Positions 58,890 to 64,000 of a DNA stretch of 64,000 nucleotides are shown here, in pieces. The stretch spans positions 62,001 to 126,000 of the forward strand of contig CDRNVI010000099.1 of NCBI GenBank assembly GCA_977017575.1, given 5' to 3'. The notes beneath the pieces are model-generated. The model had not been told where the DNA came from, made no database searches, and saw only the letters and a program-made list of their open reading frames with translations. Numbering within the stretch: position 1 is the stretch's first letter; every line of letters starts with the position of its first letter. A program made the translations under genes and the position numbers. The DNA is from Paramoeba atlantica. Taxonomy: Eukaryota > Discosea.

Positions 58890-59010
58890 CAGGGGTGTGG
58901 GCCTAAATGTAGGGGTCTAAAAGTTGTCCAAGTTTGCAAAATAGTGCCGCACCGGAGAGCTCTCACAGAGCAGTATGTTTTAGGCGCATTAGGATCCTGT
59001 GATTTGAGAT
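58890..59010. mobile_element. Solo end of the DD32E Tc1 family
   Basis: CAGGGGTGTGGGCCTAAATG after a TA (58888-58889), then GGGGTCTAAAAGTTGTCCAA and AGAGCTCTCACAGAG. It is diverged from the 25357 end, with several small deletions. No transposase follows. Confidence 0.75.
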
Positions 59011-59161
59011 CCTGTGATTGTAAGCAAGCCTCCGCATTGTCGTGCCCACTGACGAAGTCGATGGTGCTCGATTTGATCCGACATAAAACAAGATGATCTT
59101 CTAAACTTATAACTGCTTTAGGAGACACCTATCAACGCTTCAAAAAAAACACTATGGATGT

Positions 59162-60244
59162 GTGTGGCGGAGATGGGGTCGAATGCAGTACCTCGCGATC
59201 AGTGAAGCAGATTTTCGAATATCTCAGTGTGTAATCGCTTCGCTTTCTTCGGTGAGGAAACTGCGATGTTTGTCAATGGAGAAGTTCAAGGCTACACTAT
59301 TCCTCCTATTGGTTGCCCGCAGCCCAAAGTCGTGGATAACAATCCAAAGGAAACAGTTACAGCTTTTCTTGCAGGTGTGGCGACGCAGTCCAAAAGCAAG
59401 TAATGGTCATGAGGGCAATCCTAATTTAATAGGCTATTAAATTAGGACACTATTATAGTGTCCTACGAGAAAGGTGATATCCCGTTGCCGAAGTATGGGG
59501 TGCTGTACACAAAAATCCAAGTCATCAAACAAATTCCAATAGTGCCTGGCAAAATCGATGACACTTCCGAATTTGAATTCTCCGAAGAGGCAGCAGATTT
59601 ATTTACTGGAAGGGGGTTCTTCCCCTTCTTATGCCTTCCCCCCTTAATATGCAGAAACCTCAAAAACGTGTGCGTATTAAAGGGGGGTGACAGTATAGTT
59701 TATCTTTTCTACAATACAACTACAATGGTGGTTAATGCAGAGAATAAGGAAAAATCTATCGACGAATGCGATCGAATTGTTGATTCGATGGTTGGGGGAA
59801 GCGCATCTACAAACTCTGCAGCAAATCGATACCATATCAACATTCTCCACGCTAGGGTACAGCGATCATGGAAACATTAGAGCGCCATCCGTGGCTTACA
59901 GGTTCACCTCCTCTACCGAAGATGAGGCAAGTTGGCTCTGCCAAGACGCGAGATTCAGAACTCTGCTCCCCTACGGGGTCTTCCAGGTGTTCGAAACGCT
60001 GTATTTTAAGAAAATTCGAGAACGCCAAGAAAGTGAAGCGAAGGGCATATCGGGTAGGATCATTCGATTTCTTGAAATTGAATGTTGGGCTATGATGTTT
60101 TGGTCAGAATATGCCATTCGTACGACAAACATTGAGTCTCCCTACGAAAAACGAAATCGGGCACCGCTTCGTGGCGCTTCCTGGTCAGGTCGTCGTCAAA
60201 AAGGACAAATAAGCAGGGGAGTTAGGGTTAAGACAATGAAGTAG
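59162..60244 (+). pseudogene. Degraded unknown gene with a nested palindromic element
   Basis: Successive plus frames look like pieces of one protein: FGEETAMFVNGEVQGYTIPP (from 59251), then MSYEKGDIPLPKYGVLYTKI (59458-59610), NAENKEKSIDECDRIVDSMV (59728 on) and FQVFETLYFKKIRERQESEA to AMMFWSEYAIRTTNIE (60000-60140). Between the second and third pieces lies a C/G-run palindromic element (59622-59700). I do not recognise the protein. Its position beside hAT and Tc1 remnants and its plus orientation suggest a mobile-element gene. Confidence 0.35.
59622..59700. repeat. Palindromic C/G-run element, TTTAATATGCAC family
   Basis: CCCCCCTTAATATGCAGAAA pairs with CGTGTGCGTATTAAAGGGGG, ending TGACAGTA. 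It is inserted in the degraded gene at 59162-60244. Confidence 0.75.
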
Positions 60245-60382
60245 GGGGGCACATTACTTATCCACTATGTACAACCTCGATATCTACAAAAAAGCAATAG
60301 AACCCGAACTGCCTTTGTTTTTATTACCCCATAAAGTCATGCGGTTCTCATTCCAAAAACTAAACCCCCTGGAGAAATAAAT

Positions 60383-61348
60383 CTATTTCGACCTCTGTAT
60401 ACGATACTTGGCAAAATTAATCTTCGCTCCTAGCCACAGACCATTCGGCAAACCAGGACGTTCGCTTTTAGGACCCCAATCAGTCACTTCGTTCTCATCT
60501 AAGTTAATCCCATAATGACCTCTATCAAAGTATCTTGCTAAAATTTTGTGTCCAAGTATTGGGGATAAGTCAAGATACCCAGAAAACGAATTACCGAAAA
60601 GCCCAATGTACTCCATAGAAGCAGGAAGCGTTGTGGGGAATACTACAGGGCCTTCCATGTTATTCGAAGCAAGGTTTAAATAGACTAAATTCTGGGGCAA
60701 CGCACCTAAGTCCAGCAGTCCAGTAAACTGGTTTAAGGCCAAGTCGAGCGTTCGTAATCCCGGGGGTAATGCCGTAAGTTGAACAGATCCTGTAAATTTG
60801 TTACCCCGCAAACCCAATAATCCGAGGTTGTGCGGTAGAGTGGCCAAATCGGCCTCCCCAAAAAACTTGCTGTGATTGAGCTTGAAGTTTTTGAGCGTAA
60901 GCGGAAGATGAATGAAACTTACCGTCCCGGATAAACGAGTTTGAAATATTTGAAACCGATTTAGGCAATGAGGGAGGTGATCGAGAGGCAAGTCCCCTTG
61001 TAATTGTAAGTAAGTAAGTAACACCAATGTGGTTAGTTTGCGGGGGAGGTGACTCCAACTTAAATTACCTTCAAGAATGGGACTATTCGCGTGGCCAATA
61101 ATGCTGATAATATTCTGCTCTTTATCACAGGTAATGCCTCTCCATGTACAGGGGGACACCTTTTTAAATCCGCCAAAAAATCGCCGTTTGTGTGTGATCC
61201 ATGTATGGTCACGAACTGTTGCTCCTCTCAAGAACTCTTCAAGTTCATTTTCCTGAGGTATTAACTCACGACTTACTTTTCCGCGTCGAAGGTCTGACCC
61301 ATCGTCAGCTGCAATGAGACAACGAAGCTCAGTTTTCAGATGCTTCAT
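60383..61348 (-). CDS. LRR family protein 16, 321 aa
   Basis: Subfamily partner of gene 11. The start at 61348 (MKHLKTELRCLIAADDGSDL) gives the same distance to ADDGS as in gene 11; an ATG at 61387 adds 13 residues. It has KVSRELIPQENELEEFLRGA, then TVRDHTW, THKRRFFGGFKKVSPCTWRG with ITC, and seven repeats, such as LPLTLKNFKLNHSKFFGEAD, LPPGLRTLDLALNQFTGLLD and LPASMEYIGLFGNSFSGYLD. It ends in a region NEVTDWGPKSERPGLPNG that parallels gene 11. Gene 11 is GC-rich and this one is not, so the split is old. Confidence 0.87.
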   Translation of the reverse strand: MKHLKTELRCLIAADDGSDLRRGKVSRELIPQENELEEFLRGATVRDHTWITHKRRFFGGFKKVSPCTWRGITCDKEQNIISIIGHANSPILEGNLSWSHLPRKLTTLVLLTYLQLQGDLPLDHLPHCLNRFQIFQTRLSGTVSFIHLPLTLKNFKLNHSKFFGEADLATLPHNLGLLGLRGNKFTGSVQLTALPPGLRTLDLALNQFTGLLDLGALPQNLVYLNLASNNMEGPVVFPTTLPASMEYIGLFGNSFSGYLDLSPILGHKILARYFDRGHYGINLDENEVTDWGPKSERPGLPNGLWLGAKINFAKYRIQRSK

Positions 61349-61596
61349 GAGTGCAATGATAACACGAAAATTAAGAATGTGACACAAGAGACATTGTTAT
61401 GTTAACAACAGTGCTACGATACAGTAGTACCACTAATGATCCCTCTGGTTTATTTCCCTTAAATTTTCTGTTGTTGATACATTTCTTACACCTCATTCTA
61501 CAAAGCAAATATATTGACCGAAACGCATTTTTACCCTCTAAGGCTAAAAAAACTGACGCACCATCAATTAAAAAGCAGACAAATTCTTTTAGGTGT

Positions 61597-61808
61597 GAAT
61601 CGTTGTAATTTTTCTACGTATTTTGACAATATACAGTAGTTGTAAGTTTGTCCATTTCAAGAAAGAATACAAATCATCGGTTCTAGGAAACGTTCACCGA
61701 CTTTACTAACAAATGAAACGTTCAGTCGAAAGGTGGTGAATGTGTGCTACATCAAAAACTCTAAGACCATAATAACAAAGCTTTATACATCATGAAGATG
61801 GAATAGTT
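61597..61808. promoter_or_regulatory. Conserved non-coding block, copy 2
   Basis: About 250 bases upstream of LRR gene 16; matches 55785-55995 with substitutions and indels. The middle AACGTTCAGTCGAAAGGTGG is the best conserved part. Confidence 0.55.
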
Positions 61809-62328
61809 TAACGAACACCGTTGACTTACTATTTAAGAGCGATTAACTGCTCCCCCCACTCGGCTTGAGAGTCCATCCATTTTGGATTATAATTTCTAAC
61901 TAGAAGAAAATTTAAACGTAAAAGTACGCACTTTAATTCACTTTACGTTAATAAGAGTTCATATAGAACACATAAACTAGAGGCTGTGGTTTGGATTTCT
62001 CTTGCGCCAGGGTAAACAATATAGTTCCGCCGGAGTGGTTGAGATTTAGTTTAATTTAAGCACCGTATATTGGGTTAAAGTATACCTTATACCCCCCCCA
62101 GTAGGGTACCCCCCCCCGTAAGAGAGATTTGGCCCTTTTTGGGCTGACCCCCAGTAAAAGTCATTTGGCTCGGGAGCCCCACAGGAGGCGTATAGAGGGT
62201 AGGGGTGTGGATGTCTGCATGTTGGGGGCCTCGGGGGTAACTCAAATAAGCGTTTTAATACGTTTTAACAAGAAAAAATAGAAAAAAATAGTCAAAGTTG
62301 GGAGAAAAGTGGAAAATGGCCGAAAAAG
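61809..62328. other. Spacer ending in C-run repeats
   Basis: No gene seen. From 62088 CCCCCCCCAGTA, CCCCCCCCGTAAGAGAGATT and GGGCTGACCCCCAGTAAAAG are one-sided relatives of the palindromic element at 62329-62394. Confidence 0.5.
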
Positions 62329-62394
62329 CATACCCCCCCAGTAAGAGAGTTTTGGCCATTTAGTCCCAAAACCCATTCTCTTACTGGGGGGTAT
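62329..62394. repeat. Tiny palindromic element CCCAGTAAGAGAG
   Basis: ATACCCCCCCAGTAAGAGAG pairs with CTCTTACTGGGGGGTAT, about 17 bases per arm, interior TTTTGGCCATTTAGTCCCAA. Same family as 14345-14422. Confidence 0.85.
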
Positions 62395-62777
62395 ACGGTA
62401 ATGAGGTTACGAATTATGGGTTAACCCTTGCGAAGAATCCGTAAAGCTTTGGACAATGAATACTGACTTAAAAAGAAACGGATCGTCCTTGTAAACGGAC
62501 CCTACTTTAGACTGTACGAACGCCTATATAGGTGGGTCGCATACAGCGTGACACGTACATAAAGGAAGAAGGAAGAAGGGAAAAGGAAGAAGCTTCCCTG
62601 TACCATTACCCTAAAGTTTAGGGCCTAAAGGTACCGTTAGAGCAGTGCACACCCTTCATCCAAAGAAATTGTTGATCATTTGGAAGTCGCAGAGATGATG
62701 CTCCGTGTAGAATGGGTGGAAAAACGGAAATCGCGATTGGAAAGCCCAACTACCGCTGATCTTTAACCGGGTATTGT
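62395..62777. other. Spacer, no gene seen
   Basis: GGAAGAAGGAAGAAGGGAAA purine tract at 62563-62592; otherwise unremarkable. Confidence 0.4.
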
Positions 62778-63227
62778 GTGAAGTCCCACCATTCTTGTCG
62801 AGGCATTGGTGCTGATGGAAAAGCACCGCAAAAATGGTCACCTCTTTTTAGTGACGCCAATCGGACAGACCCTCACATACAGTGTAGAGTAAGTGAGAGC
62901 GAATTTCCGGAATACTGGCGACGGAGTTTACCCAACGCAGGATGGACACTCAAGATGGCGGATTTGCTAGCCGAACTCTTGTCCTTCAAATTGTGCGAAG
63001 TCCTCGAAAGCCAGTATGCGAGCGAGTGTGAGCCGTTGCTAAAGGGACGAAAAATTGGTGCAGAATGGTTCCCGTCGATATGGGAAAGCTTTCGTGGAAT
63101 CGCCGTTGATGACTCGAAGCTGACACGCGATCGTGACAAACAAATGCGCGAAGAATACTGCGCAAAGTGTTTCGCAAGTGGGGCAATTCAAAAAGTAAAT
63201 AACTTCTCTACGCTCGGACTTCAATGA
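62778..63227 (+). CDS. Hypothetical protein, 149 aa
   Basis: I do not recognise this frame. After a polar start it reads SESEFPEYWRRSLPNAGWTL and ADLLAELLSFKLCEVLESQY, then GRKIGAEWFPSIWESFRGIA and a charged helix KLTRDRDKQMREEYCAKCFA. Amphipathic helices and few low-complexity stretches make it look like real protein. An upstream continuation (62640-62777) is open in part. It is on the strand opposite to the LRR genes and next to a Tc1 element. It may be a gene of a mobile element. Confidence 0.35.
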   Translation: MKSHHSCRGIGADGKAPQKWSPLFSDANRTDPHIQCRVSESEFPEYWRRSLPNAGWTLKMADLLAELLSFKLCEVLESQYASECEPLLKGRKIGAEWFPSIWESFRGIAVDDSKLTRDRDKQMREEYCAKCFASGAIQKVNNFSTLGLQ

Positions 63228-63429
63228 CATCAGAAAGGAACTGTATTCCCTACGAGACGATGTTCAAGAACTTTATCAATCCTCTGATCTCAAGGAATCG
63301 AGCTCAAACTCGAATTCGGTTCTAGGTAAGCGTAAAGTTTATAATCGGACGGGAATACGTTCATGAACTACGTTTTTTTGACCAAGTTAAGTCCCTCTTC
63401 CTTCTCCATAATAATATAAACCCCGCGTC

Positions 63430-64000
63430 ATGAAAAGTGACCCCCCACTTTATTTTCGTACAAGTGTCCGTTTGAGCTGATTTTTGTTGCATTTTGCAGA
63501 TCTCAACACAAGGACTTTGCGCGTGAAGAAATGAAACTAAAAGAAGCGAATACGTATATTTTATTGAGGAATTACCATTTTTTCACTTTTTCGCCTTTCA
63601 ATCTTATACACTCCTTAAGGCGTGAGTCAAAGCTTAAGACCGTTTTGTCGATCACATTTTGAGACAAGCGAGACCACGCTTTGCGTACACATCGGATGAG
63701 TGAAGGCTTATCCGATGGGGTCTGTTCGTCCAACGCCCCTTGGACCATAGACCAGACGTTTTCTATTGGGGAAAGATCTGGTGAGTTGGGGGGCCAATTT
63801 TTCAGAAGTTCACTCATTGCGCTTTCAATGTACTCCTTTGAGGCACGAGCAGTGTGTGCCGTTGCCCCATCTTGCTGAAAAATACGATTAGGGGGGAAAT
63901 CTACCTCTTTTAATGTTTCTATGTACGTCTCACTTGTAATAGATGTGTCATTTTGTAGAATTACCAAGTACCTCCACCCCACTCCTACAGCACCCCAAAC
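63430..64000 (-). mobile_element. Tc1/mariner element, DD35E, cut by the window edge
   Basis: The end near 63440-63530 (TGACCCCCCACTTTATTTTC, then GTGTCCGTTTGAGCTGATTT) resembles the subterminal part of the 31664 family. The transposase frame (63982-63572 minus, 136 codons within the window) reads FQQDGATAHTARASKEYIES and NSPDLSPIENVWSMVQ. Thirty-five residues lie between the second Asp and the Glu. The C-terminus ends GEKVKKW. The first Asp and N-terminus would lie beyond 64000. Confidence 0.85.

Overview
The window looks like nuclear DNA of a protist, most likely a euglenozoan of the kinetoplastid/diplonemid side. Two things in the sequence suggest this. First, every host-type gene I recognise is intronless and lies on the minus strand: 16 loci of one leucine-rich-repeat (LRR) family, the arrangement expected of polycistronic, trans-spliced transcription. 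Second, positions 37065-37091 (minus) read ACAGTTTCTGTACTTTGTTG preceded by CATTAGAT, which closely matches the 3' part of the kinetoplastid/diplonemid spliced-leader (SL) exon. The species assignment is inference.

LRR family. Members are 209-321 aa with a fixed plan: a short N-terminal leader, a basic K-V-R/S step, the motif LPQEYxLxR, a plant-type LRR cap (SWxxxTPACEWxGVxC), four to eight exact 23-residue repeats (LPxxLxxLxLxxNxFxGxLDLxx) and a C-terminal cap near NTxI. None has a transmembrane segment or a convincing classical signal peptide. Loci (minus): 4628-5335, 5754-6413, 8868-9764, 16649-17545, 19602-20492, 28926-29666, 30319-31011, 33077-37492 (split by a LINE), 37719-38411, 40279-41151, 43457-44401, 49072-49701, 50824-51663, 53349-53999, 54859-55635, 60383-61348. 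Three of them (8868, 16649, 19602) are recent copies spread together with flanking DNA.

Mobile DNA fills most of the rest. There are LINEs with a C-terminal restriction-like nuclease (22954-27562 with its reverse transcriptase; 33456-37064 without a reverse transcriptase but with five CHCC-type zinc fingers; a second lineage at 11454-13515; fragments at 13696, 21799 and 48360). Tc1/mariner elements include a whole DD32E copy at 25357-26883 nested in a LINE, one at 31664-32711, and a DD35E one at the right edge. There are also hAT pieces (1-528, 56702-58513), a Merlin fragment (18370), tyrosine-recombinase fragments (8028, 15914), one broken LTR-type pol fossil (47210-47875), and many small inverted-repeat elements whose ends carry runs of six to ten C/G.

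The most unusual material is structural. A tandem array of 123-bp units (45324-46567) carries three TTCG-capped hairpins per unit. A second array (22625-22953) shares its skeleton but has different palindromes. Close to both arrays lies a roughly 200-nt element (22392-22609, 48101-48312 minus, 46570-46715) whose long stems are kept while their sequence changes, which looks like a conserved RNA fold. The SL-tagged LINE inside an LRR gene records trans-splicing followed by reverse transcription.
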